In this document: one piece after another, positions 8,096-15,819 of the stretch | Layout: every line of letters starts with the position of its first letter | How positions within the stretch are numbered: the first letter of the stretch is position 1 | Source of the DNA: Anaerolineae bacterium | GTDB lineage: Bacteria > Chloroflexota > Anaerolineae > Anaerolineales > Villigracilaceae | NCBI GenBank assembly: GCA_022013685.1 | Contig: JAKLPV010000151.1 | Location: 1 to 43,834 of the forward strand | Length of the DNA: 43,834 nucleotides | Direction: 5' to 3' | Made by a program: the position numbers and the translations under genes | Notes under the pieces: generated by a model | The model's database searches: none | What the model was told of the DNA's origin: nothing | What the model saw: only the letters and a program-made list of their open reading frames with translations

Positions 8096-8386
8096 TGTTA
8101 ATTCTCCTGAGTTTTTATTTTTGGAGAACTGACAACGCCTGCCAGGAATGCAATGGGGCGGCCATGCGAATGGTCGCGCCTTTGCCCTGTGTGGTTTCAT
8201 GTGTAAATCTTGTGTGGGTGTGAAACCCTGGCCCCTGACTCCGAGTGATGTTGCTGGTAAATTTTTTCTGGTGGTTTGTGTTACAGATTAAATTGAATTG
8301 CTGTGGGCATCTAATGTGCTTGCTTGCGCCAAATTTGTTGTGGTTGAATGTGATAGTGCCGGGTGTGCTGGCAAAGAACGTTTTCA
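8096..8386 (-). ncRNA. Structured leader RNA B, paralogous to leaders A and C
   Basis: About 290 nt without a coding frame upstream of HTH gene B, preceded by a -10-like TAAAAT (8392-8397). In RNA sense it has ACGTTCTTTGCC (8370-8381), then CACAACAAATTT followed by an imperfect hairpin (8306-8330). Next come a block shared with leader A (GGAGTCAGGGG against GGAGCAGGGG) and a GC-rich hairpin (8155-8180). The final segment TTGCATTCCTGGCAGGCG is shared with leader C. A perfect TTCTCC…GGAGAA pair encloses the ribosome-binding site of gene B. Confidence 0.6.
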
Positions 8387-8439
8387 GCTCAATTTTATTG
8401 GTTTTGTGGACTGAATTGTCCATTTTTTCTAGAAACTCT

Positions 8440-8475
8440 GCGTGTTGCGCAGCGCGTAACAACTGCGCAACACGC
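8440..8475. repeat. Perfect 12-bp inverted repeat between leader B and the small ORF
   Basis: GCGTGTTGCGCA and its exact reverse complement are separated by 12 bases. No T-run follows on either strand, so it is a weak terminator candidate. It sits immediately after the 17-codon ORF (in its transcription direction) and upstream of promoter B, so an operator or recombinase-binding site is equally possible. Confidence 0.6.
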
Positions 8476-8482
8476 GAAGGGC

Positions 8483-8536
8483 CTATACGACAGGGCGTTC
8501 ATAATTGCCAATGCGTGCGCATTTCTTTGCCTTCAT
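8483..8536 (-). CDS. Putative 17-residue peptide (MKAKKCARIGNYERPVV)
   Basis: A very short reading frame that would normally be ignored. It starts with ATG behind a strong ribosome-binding site (GGAAGGAGAG, 9 bases before), downstream of a well-formed promoter and a structured leader related to those of the two HTH genes. It is basic, with five Lys/Arg in 17 residues, and has one Cys. It may be a small regulator, a leader peptide, or the remaining start of a third HTH gene whose body has been lost. No homologue is known to me. Confidence 0.4.
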   Translation of the reverse strand: MKAKKCARIGNYERPVV

Positions 8537-8772
8537 TGTCTGGGTCTCTCCTTCCATAATAGATTTGACCCTAAACCTGCACAGGAAACGCAAGAAGCAA
8601 TCCGACTCATAACCGGATTGCTTCTCCTTGTGTTGGGCTGGCGCTAACGCGCCTTGCAGCTATTCTCGTTGTGTGAATTACGCGGGACGTTGTGTTGTCC
8701 CCTTGTGGGTGCCAACAATTGGCACGAAAATCGTTGTGGGGGTACTTGTGTTTTATGCAGATGTACGGTGCT
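8537..8772 (-). ncRNA. Structured leader RNA C, third member of the leader family
   Basis: About 235 nt between a strong promoter (8779-8808) and the 17-codon ORF. In RNA sense it shows CACAACGATTTT followed directly by a perfect hairpin GTGCC/GGCAC (8709-8725). Then come GGGAC/GTCCC with an AACACAAC loop (8684-8702 region), GGCGC-GTTA-GCGCC (8641-8654 region) and a perfect 11-bp hairpin GAAGCAATCCG/CGGATTGCTTC (8594-8624). After that lies TTGCGTTTCCTGTGCAGG, matching leader B. The 'CACAACRAWTYT then hairpin' unit has different paired bases in the three leaders, which is the signature of a conserved structure. Confidence 0.55.
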
Positions 8773-8778
8773 GTTCTT

Positions 8779-8808
8779 ATTATATATGGTTTTTTTTAGA
8801 ATAGTCAA
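8779..8808 (-). promoter_or_regulatory. Sigma-70-type promoter of leader C
   Basis: On the minus strand TTGACT (8803-8808) and TATAAT (8779-8784) are 18 bases apart, with an A-rich spacer. This is the best promoter in the integration module and would drive leader C, the 17-codon ORF and possibly the genes beyond. Confidence 0.75.
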
Positions 8809-8973
8809 GCGTTTTTATCGCGTTCCTGTCGCGATCTCGTTCATATAGTCCACAATCAAGACACAAAGGACTGAACATTGGCACGCGCAAGCGACTGCCA
8901 GAACTCCGCAAACATGCCTTCGTGCGTTAATGATAAAACACTCGTAGCAGGATAATTGTTGCAGGACGGGTAA

Positions 8974-9618
8974 CGCTCGCTGAGGCGGATCATCAACATC
9001 TACATCCAGCACCCGGAACTGCCGGGAGATCAGAATCCATCTGTCGTGTGCGGCACAATGGGCGGGGACAAAATCCTGCGTGAACGTTATGAGCGTCCCT
9101 GGTATGAGTACGGGCACGGGGATAAACCGGTTATTGTTGGGCATTACAACTACACAGACAGCGACCAACCTTTCATTTATCAGGACAAAATCTTTGGCCT
9201 GGATACCGACTGTGTTCACGGCAAAGTGCTGACCGGGCTGTTGTTGCCATCCTTCCAAATCATCTCCGTTCCGAGTCGGGGCGACCTGTGGAGACAGGTG
9301 CGCCGTACCTACAACAAGCCTGTGTCTCCGCCCAAACCTGTCATTCCCTGGAGTGTGCAGGATGAAGCCCTGCTGCCCGAGTTGATCGAGAAAGCCAGGT
9401 TGGCAAATGTAATCCTACTGGCCCGCCTGCAACTGGAGCCAGGCTTCAGGGAACTTACCCAACGCCAACAGGGTAAGCGCTATGCAGAAACTGCTGGCAG
9501 TGGCGTTTTTGCATCCCTGATGCAGTTGGTGCGTCTGGGAAAACTCGATGCCGAGGCGGCCCGCAAAATTGTGAAAGAGCCTGATACCGCGAGAAAGTTG
9601 TTGGGCAATGGGGAATGA
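8974..9618 (+). pseudogene. 5'-truncated metallophosphoesterase
   Basis: The frame from 8974 to 9618 encodes the C-terminal half of a calcineurin-like phosphoesterase. GHYNY and GLDTDCVHGKVLTGL match the late metal-binding His and the GxDTGxxxG segment that close the active site of PrpA-like protein phosphatases. The N-terminal half, with the GDIHG and GNHD metal motifs, is absent: a TAA at 8971 closes the frame and nothing like it lies in the preceding 150 bases. A GTG at 9046 could start a 190-residue product, but that product would lack most metal ligands. The break lies close to the right end of the integration module, so the insertion or a related deletion may have removed the 5' half. 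The 3' end (…KEPDTARKLLGNGE) is duplicated at 24259-24321. Confidence 0.7.
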
Positions 9619-9624
9619 AACAAT
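9563..9624. repeat. Direct repeat, left copy (partner at 24259-24321)
   Basis: About 62 bases covering the last 18 codons of the metallophosphoesterase gene and a few bases beyond. They recur in the same orientation at 24259-24321 with only a handful of differences. The two copies bracket the antitoxin, helicase, alpha-2-macroglobulin and PBP1C genes. Confidence 0.8.
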
Positions 9625-9703
9625 TGTGATATACTAAAATGCCTTCGTAATTCGTCAATAATGTTCTGGAAATGACGTTTTTCGAAGCCAGAAGCAGGCC
9701 AAG

Positions 9704-10498
9704 ATGGAAAATAGTATTTCGCAATTACATATCCACGAATTGAATAAAAAATTCCCTACCCGTAGGCCTTTTCCAAAATCGTCCTTACGGGGCTTCTACA
9801 GCCGCTTCCAACCGGAATTGAGCGAGCAGGCCTTTCGTCGTATTTTGTATGCGCTTGAAAAACGCCAGGTGCTAACCCCCATTGGCGCGGGGATGTACGC
9901 GCTGACTGCGGGCGATGTTTCATCGTCCAGAGCAAACTTTGTGCCTGATTGGTCGTCAGCGTGCAAGGGTATCCAGGAAATTGTGAAGCAGGCTTTTCCA
10001 TATCTGGAAACCTTATCCTGGGAAACCAGGCTGCTGCACGAATGGATGCTCCACCAACCGGCCAATAATCAAATTATTCTGGAAGTAGAAAAAGACGCCT
10101 GCGAGTCTGTCTTCAATCAACTCACACAGGAATATCCCGGCCAGGTTTTCCTGGAACCCGAACGAGCCATGATGGAACGTTATATCCTACCATTGCCTGA
10201 AAGCATTTTAGTCTCGCGTCTGATGACACAATCTCCAAAGAAAAAACTGCGCGGGGTGACCTTTCCACGCCTGGAGAAAATCCTGGTGGATATTTTTGTG
10301 GACTCGGACAAGTTTTTCACTTTTCAGGGCGAAGAGCTTGTCCAGATTTTCGAGAACGTCTTCAACGCGTATTGGATCAATGAGAAGACACTCTTCCGCT
10401 ACGCGGGTCGGCGCAATGCAGCGGCGCGATTAAGGGACTTCATTAATACGAAGACAATGGTTGCGCTTGCCCAGACCGGGGAGAATCAAGATGATTAG
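9704..10498 (+). CDS. AbiEi-like antitoxin (winged-helix, DUF6577-like)
   Basis: A 264-residue soluble protein matching the AbiEi-like antitoxin layout. The N-terminal winged helix is SSLRGFYSRFQPELSEQAFR, then YALEKRQVLTPIGAGMYALT. The conserved core includes the phrases ETRLLHEWMLHQP, VEKDACESVFNQL, PRLEKILVDIFVD and FENVFNAYWINEKTLFRYAGRR. In known type IV systems such proteins repress their own operon and counter a nucleotidyltransferase toxin (AbiEii) encoded just downstream. Here the downstream gene starts in the proper overlapping way but ends after 17 codons (see 10491-10544), so the antitoxin is orphaned. The ATG at 9704 follows a weak AGCAGG site. Family assignment is from remembered motif pattern. 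Confidence 0.75.
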   Translation: MENSISQLHIHELNKKFPTRRPFPKSSLRGFYSRFQPELSEQAFRRILYALEKRQVLTPIGAGMYALTAGDVSSSRANFVPDWSSACKGIQEIVKQAFPYLETLSWETRLLHEWMLHQPANNQIILEVEKDACESVFNQLTQEYPGQVFLEPERAMMERYILPLPESILVSRLMTQSPKKKLRGVTFPRLEKILVDIFVDSDKFFTFQGEELVQIFENVFNAYWINEKTLFRYAGRRNAAARLRDFINTKTMVALAQTGENQDD

Positions 10499-10544
10499 CA
10501 GATCTTCGCCTGCACCGCAATCGCACAGTAAAATTACTTCATAA
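10491..10544 (+). pseudogene. Stub of the AbiEii-type toxin gene (17 codons)
   Basis: An ATG overlaps the antitoxin stop codon (ATGATTAG) and has GGGGAG at ideal distance, exactly how an AbiEii toxin gene normally begins. It reads MISRSSPAPQ and stops at TAA after 17 codons. AbiEii-like proteins commonly begin MIS, but the body of about 250-300 residues is missing because the helicase gene starts 30 bases later. Interpreted as a deletion remnant. Confidence 0.5.
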
Positions 10545-10574
10545 AATAAGCATCCCACAAACCTACCCAAACCC

Positions 10575-12320
10575 ATGTCCTCCACCGCCGATTTTCTCCA
10601 CCGCCTGCGCCAATTCGTACAGGCTGAGTCCGATGCCCAATGGCAAGCGTTGGACCGGCAGTGGTCTCGTCCGCTGGGAGAACGGGTTTCCAAAGGATGG
10701 ACAATTGAAGGGTTACGGGTGCTCGGTTTTGACAAAAATATCGCCCGATTGGTCTGCGACAGCAATCACTCACGTTTCCGCGAAGGGGATTTGGTGGTTT
10801 TGCATCGTGGAAGTCCCAGAGACCCGAATGCCCTGCACTTTGACCTGTACTACGATGGGGAAACCGAACTCGAAGCCAGCCTGATCAAAGGCAATCATTA
10901 TTTCATAACCCAACAACCCAACGGCTGGATTCTCGACCAGGATTGGTTCGACTCCAGCCCGTTCTATCTCTCAGCGCTGGATACGGTGGCTGATTCCCAG
11001 CTTGGCCGCGGCACCATCTTGCCGCTTTTGCAGGGAGCGCTGACGCCCAAAGTAGATTTTGCCCGTTATGAGCGCGCCCGTGGGTTTTTGAGTGAGACGC
11101 ACCTGAACGAAAGCCAGGTTGAAGCCGTGGCACAGGCGTATGCCACCGATTTGCTCCATCTGATCCAGGGGCCGCCCGGCACAGGCAAGACGCTGATGTT
11201 GGCACACCTGACACAACTGTTGGTGCAGGATGGCCTGCGGGTCTTTGTCACCGCCTTGACCCACCGCGCCATTCACAACGCGCTCAACAAAATTCCGCAG
11301 GTTGATGAGACCATCCCGGTCTGCAAGATCGGAGAAGGACGGCAGACTGGCGATCTAAATGTGCCCAACTTCGAAACCTTCGATCAATCCCACTTTGCTC
11401 AAAAAAGCGGCGGGTATGTGGTTGGCGCAACGCCGTTTGCGCTCCAGTCCCAGCGGCTGGCGAATGTCGAATTCGATGTGGTACTGTTCGACGAAGCCTC
11501 GCAGATCACCCTACCGTTGGCGATTATGGGGATGCTGGCCGGCAGCAAGTACATTTTCATTGGAGATGAGAATCAACTTCCGCCAGTCACAACCTTTTCT
11601 GAGACAGAAGCGGCGCAAACTTCGATTTTCGCCTACCTGGCCGGGCGCGGGCAGGAAACCATGCTCAACATCACCTATCGCCTGAACGATGTGCTGACTG
11701 ACTGGCCGAGCCGGACATTTTACAAAAGTGAACTCAAAGCCAGCAATGAAGCGGCCTCACGCCGCTTGAACCTATCCCCTGAAGCAACGCGCTGGGATTT
11801 GGTGCTGGATCCCGACTCTCCAGCGGTGTTTCTAGATCTGTGTCACACCAACACCACTGTCCGCAGCCGCATCGAAGCGGAAGTGATCTCTGAACTGGTG
11901 CTTTCACTGCTGATGCGCGATGTCGCCCCGGAGGAGATTGGCGTGGTCGTACCCTATCGCGCCCAAAGCCGCCTGATACGCTCATTGCTGCGGCGCATCC
12001 TGATGGATGATGAAACCGTTCAAAAGCTAGTAGTGGATACGGTCGAACGGATGCAGGGTCAGGAGCGCGAAGTCATCTTGGTCTCGTTTGCCACCGCCAG
12101 CCCGAAATTCGCCGCCCAAATGGCGGATTTCCTGTTCCAGCCGCAGCGCCTGAACGTAGCGGTCACTCGGCCTCGCTCCAAGTTAATCTTGGTTGGCAGC
12201 CACCACATGCTCAAGGCCGATGACATCGCACCAGAACATAAAGAAACGCTGGATATGCTGCGCGACCTGATCGCCAGCTGCCAGACCATTACAATTCCCG
12301 GCGGGGACATGAACAGATAA
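10575..12320 (+). CDS. Superfamily 1B helicase, Upf1/Dna2-like
   Basis: A 581-residue ATPase. An N-terminal region of about 170 residues looks like the beta-barrel/OB part of this helicase group (REGDLVVLHRG). Motif I is GPPGTGKT at 199-206, and motif Ia follows as TALTHRAIHN. Motif II is DEASQ (VVLFDEASQITLP) and motif III is GDENQLPPV. Motif V/VI reads VDTVERMQGQEREVIL and RLNVAVTRPRSKLILVG. This DEAS and GDxxQLPP pattern is typical of the Upf1/Dna2/Senataxin class acting 5'-3' on RNA or DNA. No nuclease domain is fused. It follows an orphan antitoxin and precedes, after a foreign-looking lipoprotein gene, a second SF1 helicase in the same orientation. The start ATG has no clear ribosome-binding site, so the first residues are uncertain. 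Confidence 0.9.
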   Translation: MSSTADFLHRLRQFVQAESDAQWQALDRQWSRPLGERVSKGWTIEGLRVLGFDKNIARLVCDSNHSRFREGDLVVLHRGSPRDPNALHFDLYYDGETELEASLIKGNHYFITQQPNGWILDQDWFDSSPFYLSALDTVADSQLGRGTILPLLQGALTPKVDFARYERARGFLSETHLNESQVEAVAQAYATDLLHLIQGPPGTGKTLMLAHLTQLLVQDGLRVFVTALTHRAIHNALNKIPQVDETIPVCKIGEGRQTGDLNVPNFETFDQSHFAQKSGGYVVGATPFALQSQRLANVEFDVVLFDEASQITLPLAIMGMLAGSKYIFIGDENQLPPVTTFSETEAAQTSIFAYLAGRGQETMLNITYRLNDVLTDWPSRTFYKSELKASNEAASRRLNLSPEATRWDLVLDPDSPAVFLDLCHTNTTVRSRIEAEVISELVLSLLMRDVAPEEIGVVVPYRAQSRLIRSLLRRILMDDETVQKLVVDTVERMQGQEREVILVSFATASPKFAAQMADFLFQPQRLNVAVTRPRSKLILVGSHHMLKADDIAPEHKETLDMLRDLIASCQTITIPGGDMNR

Positions 12321-12371
12321 TTTATCTTTCTCTGAAAAACTATGAGCAGTCGAAACGAATCAAAGGTCACA

Positions 12372-13673
12372 ATGGCATTCCAAAAGTTATTCATCTTTGC
12401 TGGACTATTGATTTTGTTACTGGCTTGCAGCCAGCAAAATCCAGACTTAACGCCAGAAATAATGGCGACAGCGGTTTCATCCTCACGAGAAACCAGCACA
12501 GTTCAATTGAGCATGACATCAACCTCGACGCCAACCATATCATCAACACCAGATGTATGTTCAAAACAAACCATTCCCACAGACAGTTTCTCATTCGATT
12601 CAACAAATACAAGTCAAGAGTCGCTAATTGCTCTTGACAGTCTGCAAGGTGAAAGGGAAGTGATTCTTGTAAATCTGGATGGGCAGGTAATAAAAAATGT
12701 TACCAGTCACCCTGCGGACGATTTTTATTCAAGGTGGTCACCAAACGGAGGGCAAATAGCATTTTTATCGAACAGGATGAATGAGAGGATTCCCCCACGA
12801 TGCTATTTGATTCTGGATGATTGTTTTTACACACTCTTTGTTGTTAATCCTGATGGTTCTGGGCTGCAACAATTAACAACAGAATCGACTCATCAGCATA
12901 GTTGGTCGCCAGATAGTCAACAAATAGCGTTTCTACAGGCTGTAAAACCAGACCATCTTCTGTTTCCAGATGAACCGTTTTTTTATGAGATTTATATTGT
13001 TGATTTCAACGGTACAAATTTGCGCAACTTAACAAATTCACCAGATTTTTACTCTAATGGCCCTATTTGGAGTCCCGATGGCAAAAAGATAGCCTTTATA
13101 TCAGGGAAGAGGGCAGAGCATCATAAAATCAGAATCTATTACAGTGATGGAACACCCCTGTTAGCATATTCTGATTTGAAAGCAAGTGAAATAGCATGGG
13201 CTGGGAATAGCAGGTCTTTATTCTTTCTAGCATGGACAGATGATTATCGAGGAAACGATATCTATAAATTGGAAATTGATTCAGCAGTTGTGCAGCAATT
13301 AACTTTTTCGCCTGGTGTAAGAAAAGAAACCCTTTCGTTGTCGCCCAATGGCAGGTGGTTGGCATATCACTCTCGAAGTTACGAGAAGTGTGACCAAATC
13401 AGGGTCATTGACCTTGAAACAAATCAAAACTATTTTGTTTATGATGCTTACACAGTAGGTGAAGTAGAGCCTGAGTTAAGCTGGGGAACAATCACGCCAA
13501 GATATAATCCTGTAAGCGTTCAATCAATTCAGTGGATGCCTGATGATAACGGGCTAATATTCAGTCAAACAGTGAAATTCGGTGTAATTTTGGGGGAGTA
13601 TGACGAATATTTTAGTGTTTATTTAGATGGAACCGGATTAAGGCAATTTGTCGAACGTTTTGGAAAACCTTAG
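12372..13673 (+). CDS. PD40/TolB-like beta-propeller lipoprotein
   Basis: A 433-residue secreted lipoprotein. The start at 12372 (AAAGGTCACA before ATG) gives a clean signal peptide, MAFQKLFIFAGLLILLLAC, with a lipobox LLAC and lipidated Cys about residue 19; an ATG ten codons upstream lacks a good site. A Ser/Thr-rich linker (TSTSTPTISSTP) leads into a propeller built of PD40 repeats: SRWSPNGGQIAFLSNR, HSWSPDSQQIAFLQ, PIWSPDGKKIAFIS and LSLSPNGRWLAYHS. TolB-like propellers usually mediate protein contacts. Base and codon use are visibly AT-richer than both neighbours, so the gene was probably acquired separately and inserted between the two helicase genes. The partner is unknown. Confidence 0.85.
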   Translation: MAFQKLFIFAGLLILLLACSQQNPDLTPEIMATAVSSSRETSTVQLSMTSTSTPTISSTPDVCSKQTIPTDSFSFDSTNTSQESLIALDSLQGEREVILVNLDGQVIKNVTSHPADDFYSRWSPNGGQIAFLSNRMNERIPPRCYLILDDCFYTLFVVNPDGSGLQQLTTESTHQHSWSPDSQQIAFLQAVKPDHLLFPDEPFFYEIYIVDFNGTNLRNLTNSPDFYSNGPIWSPDGKKIAFISGKRAEHHKIRIYYSDGTPLLAYSDLKASEIAWAGNSRSLFFLAWTDDYRGNDIYKLEIDSAVVQQLTFSPGVRKETLSLSPNGRWLAYHSRSYEKCDQIRVIDLETNQNYFVYDAYTVGEVEPELSWGTITPRYNPVSVQSIQWMPDDNGLIFSQTVKFGVILGEYDEYFSVYLDGTGLRQFVERFGKP

Positions 13674-13714
13674 CCGTCAAAAGGATCCACTGTTAATTTC
13701 TTAAGTTCGAATTT

Positions 13715-15724
13715 ATGGCACATATCCTGCCCGATACCCCACCCATCAGCCTGCCCGGCGAAGTCCTGCGCGTATTTCGCGCGCTCAAGGCTTTGCCAGA
13801 TTCTTTTTTCGTCTGGCACCACCTGGCGCCCTGGCAGCCGAACGCACCTGATTTTCTGATCATCCATCAGGATGGGCGTGCCCTGCTGGTCAAGGTCAGT
13901 TCAACGGCGGCCAGCCAGGTTAGACCCGCGGCACAATTTCTTTTGCTTGAAAGTGAACGCGCCCCGTTGGGGGTAGCGGAAGCCAAAGTGCTGGCGGATT
14001 TTGTTGACACGCTGAAACTGCCGGACGAGAAAATGCTCGAGACGCTGGTCGTTTTCCCGAACATCCCGGATGAACAGGCGCAGGCGGGACGATTAGCTCG
14101 GGGGGAGGGCGACCCGGCCTGGGCGGGAAAAGAGCTGCTTACTCAGGACACAGGCGACGGGTGGGACCGGTTCTTTCCATCCGCCAAAATGGATTTCCTT
14201 TGGCTGGAAAAAGTCCGCCAACGCTTCACCCCCGAAACGGTCATCCCCGCTGAAATGACAGTGCGCCCGCCCGTGGAGCGCCGGATGGAAGCCGGGCTAA
14301 CCGGTTACCTGCTGGATTACGATCAGGAATGGGCAGTCAAGGCCGATTTGGATTTACCCGAGGGCGGGCAGTTACTGACCGATGATTTTCGGCTGAACAT
14401 CATCAACGGGGTGGCCGGGAGCGGCAAAACACTGATTTTGCTCTACCGGCTGCGGCTGCTCTACCACCTTTACCCCAAAAAACGCTTCCTGGTGTTGACC
14501 CATAACCGCCCCTTGAGTCGGGATCTGGAGTCGCGTTTTGTGCGGGTGGAAGGCCAGCAACCCGAGAATATCGAGTGGCGCACCTTCAACGGCTGGTGTT
14601 ACCATCACTGGCCACAGGAACCAGCCTGGATCGAGCCGCTCAAACAGACCAAGCGGCAACGGCTGGTGGACACTGTCTGGCACAAACACCTGAAAGAGAC
14701 TTCGATCTCAGCGCAGATGTTCAAGAGTGAAATCGACTGGCTCAAAGACCAGGTGCCGATCAACCGCGAAGCCTATCTGAACGTTGACCGGCGCGGGCGT
14801 GGCTTTGGGCTGAGCGCCGAACAACGCGGGCGGATGTATGCTGCCATTTTGGCTTACCAGCAGGCGCTCGACGCGGGTCATGCGTTAGATTGGGGCGATG
14901 TGCCCAGGCGGCTGTGGCAGTATGCCGAGAGCGGCAAGGCACAATTGCCGGAATATGATGTCATCTTGGTGGATGAAGCCCAGTTTTTCGCTCCGCTCTG
15001 GGTGCGGATCATTCAGAAGCTGCTCAACCCGAAAACCGGGCACCTGTTTATTGTGGCTGACCCGACCCAGGGCTTTCTGGGACGCGGCGCATCCTGGAAG
15101 TCGCTCGGGCTGGAAGCGCGCGGGCGTACACATCAACTGCGCCGCAGCTACCGGACAACACGCGAAATCATGCAGTTCGCCACCCTGCTCTATCGTTTGC
15201 GCCTGAGCGATGAGAAAGACGATGACATCCTCGCCCCGGATTTGCTCAACATGCCGACCGGTGTTTTTCCAGAAATTATCCCCATCACCAGTCCACAGGA
15301 TGAAATTATACGCCTGGCCAATGAAGTAGCCGGTTTTGTGAAGCAGGGCTATCCCAAAAAGCATCTGCTCCTGCTGCATAGTGACGGCAACGGCGTGAAA
15401 TCGCTGGTGCAGGCCATCAATGACCGCCTGGGCAAAGGCGCCGCCCGCGACCCGAAAACGGATTATCCTGGCGACTATGTGCGCGTGACTACGCTCAACG
15501 CCGGAGCGGGGCTGGAAAGCCCGATTGTTTTCCTGGCTGGTTTGCGCGAGATGTTTGATGAAGAGCAGTCCTTGCGGCTTTCGGACGATGAGCGCGAGGC
15601 TCTGATTCGCGATAATACGCGCAAGTTGTACATGGCGACGACCAGGGCCGGTCAACGACTGGTGCTGACTTACGTGGGGGAATTGCCAGCAGCATTGAAG
15701 GTGGCTTTTGGGCAGGGGAATTGA
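13715..15724 (+). CDS. UvrD/Rep-like superfamily 1A helicase with degenerate NERD-like N-terminus
   Basis: A 669-residue protein. Residues about 20-110 resemble a NERD nuclease-related domain (APDFLIIHQDGRALLVKVSS), but the expected Glu of the D…ExK active site is Val, so nuclease activity is doubtful. The helicase part has motif I GVAGSGKT (232-239), Ia (VLTHNRPLSRDL), II (VILVDEAQF), III (IVADPTQGF), IV (LRRSYRTTREIMQFA), V (RVTTLNAGAGLESPIVFLAG) and VI (LYMATTRAGQRLVL). These are all the elements of a UvrD-like 3'-5' translocase. An insertion separates Ia from II, as expected for subdomain 1B. The gene lies in the same direction as the Upf1-like helicase upstream. The two may form a functional pair, now separated by a lipoprotein gene. 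The exact substrate is unknown. Confidence 0.88.
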   Translation: MAHILPDTPPISLPGEVLRVFRALKALPDSFFVWHHLAPWQPNAPDFLIIHQDGRALLVKVSSTAASQVRPAAQFLLLESERAPLGVAEAKVLADFVDTLKLPDEKMLETLVVFPNIPDEQAQAGRLARGEGDPAWAGKELLTQDTGDGWDRFFPSAKMDFLWLEKVRQRFTPETVIPAEMTVRPPVERRMEAGLTGYLLDYDQEWAVKADLDLPEGGQLLTDDFRLNIINGVAGSGKTLILLYRLRLLYHLYPKKRFLVLTHNRPLSRDLESRFVRVEGQQPENIEWRTFNGWCYHHWPQEPAWIEPLKQTKRQRLVDTVWHKHLKETSISAQMFKSEIDWLKDQVPINREAYLNVDRRGRGFGLSAEQRGRMYAAILAYQQALDAGHALDWGDVPRRLWQYAESGKAQLPEYDVILVDEAQFFAPLWVRIIQKLLNPKTGHLFIVADPTQGFLGRGASWKSLGLEARGRTHQLRRSYRTTREIMQFATLLYRLRLSDEKDDDILAPDLLNMPTGVFPEIIPITSPQDEIIRLANEVAGFVKQGYPKKHLLLLHSDGNGVKSLVQAINDRLGKGAARDPKTDYPGDYVRVTTLNAGAGLESPIVFLAGLREMFDEEQSLRLSDDEREALIRDNTRKLYMATTRAGQRLVLTYVGELPAALKVAFGQGN

Positions 15725-15819
15725 TAACAAGGTATCGCCAGGAAATCTCTTGACATTTTTTCGTCTTGCCAACATACTTGCGATCTGGATCAATATGGGC
15801 TGTCGCCCAAGAGGAAAAA

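Noticed and set aside
8440..8475. Inverted repeat as a rho-independent terminator
   Set aside because: No T-run follows on either strand, so it is kept only as an inverted repeat of unknown role.
7321..8808. Repeated blocks as a CRISPR array
   Set aside because: Only three diverged copies of long leaders with genes between them; no short identical repeats with unique spacers and no cas genes.
8800..9050. Search for a duplicated tRNA-Arg 3' end as attachment site
   Set aside because: No stretch matching the T arm and acceptor end of the tRNA was found here or elsewhere in the window.
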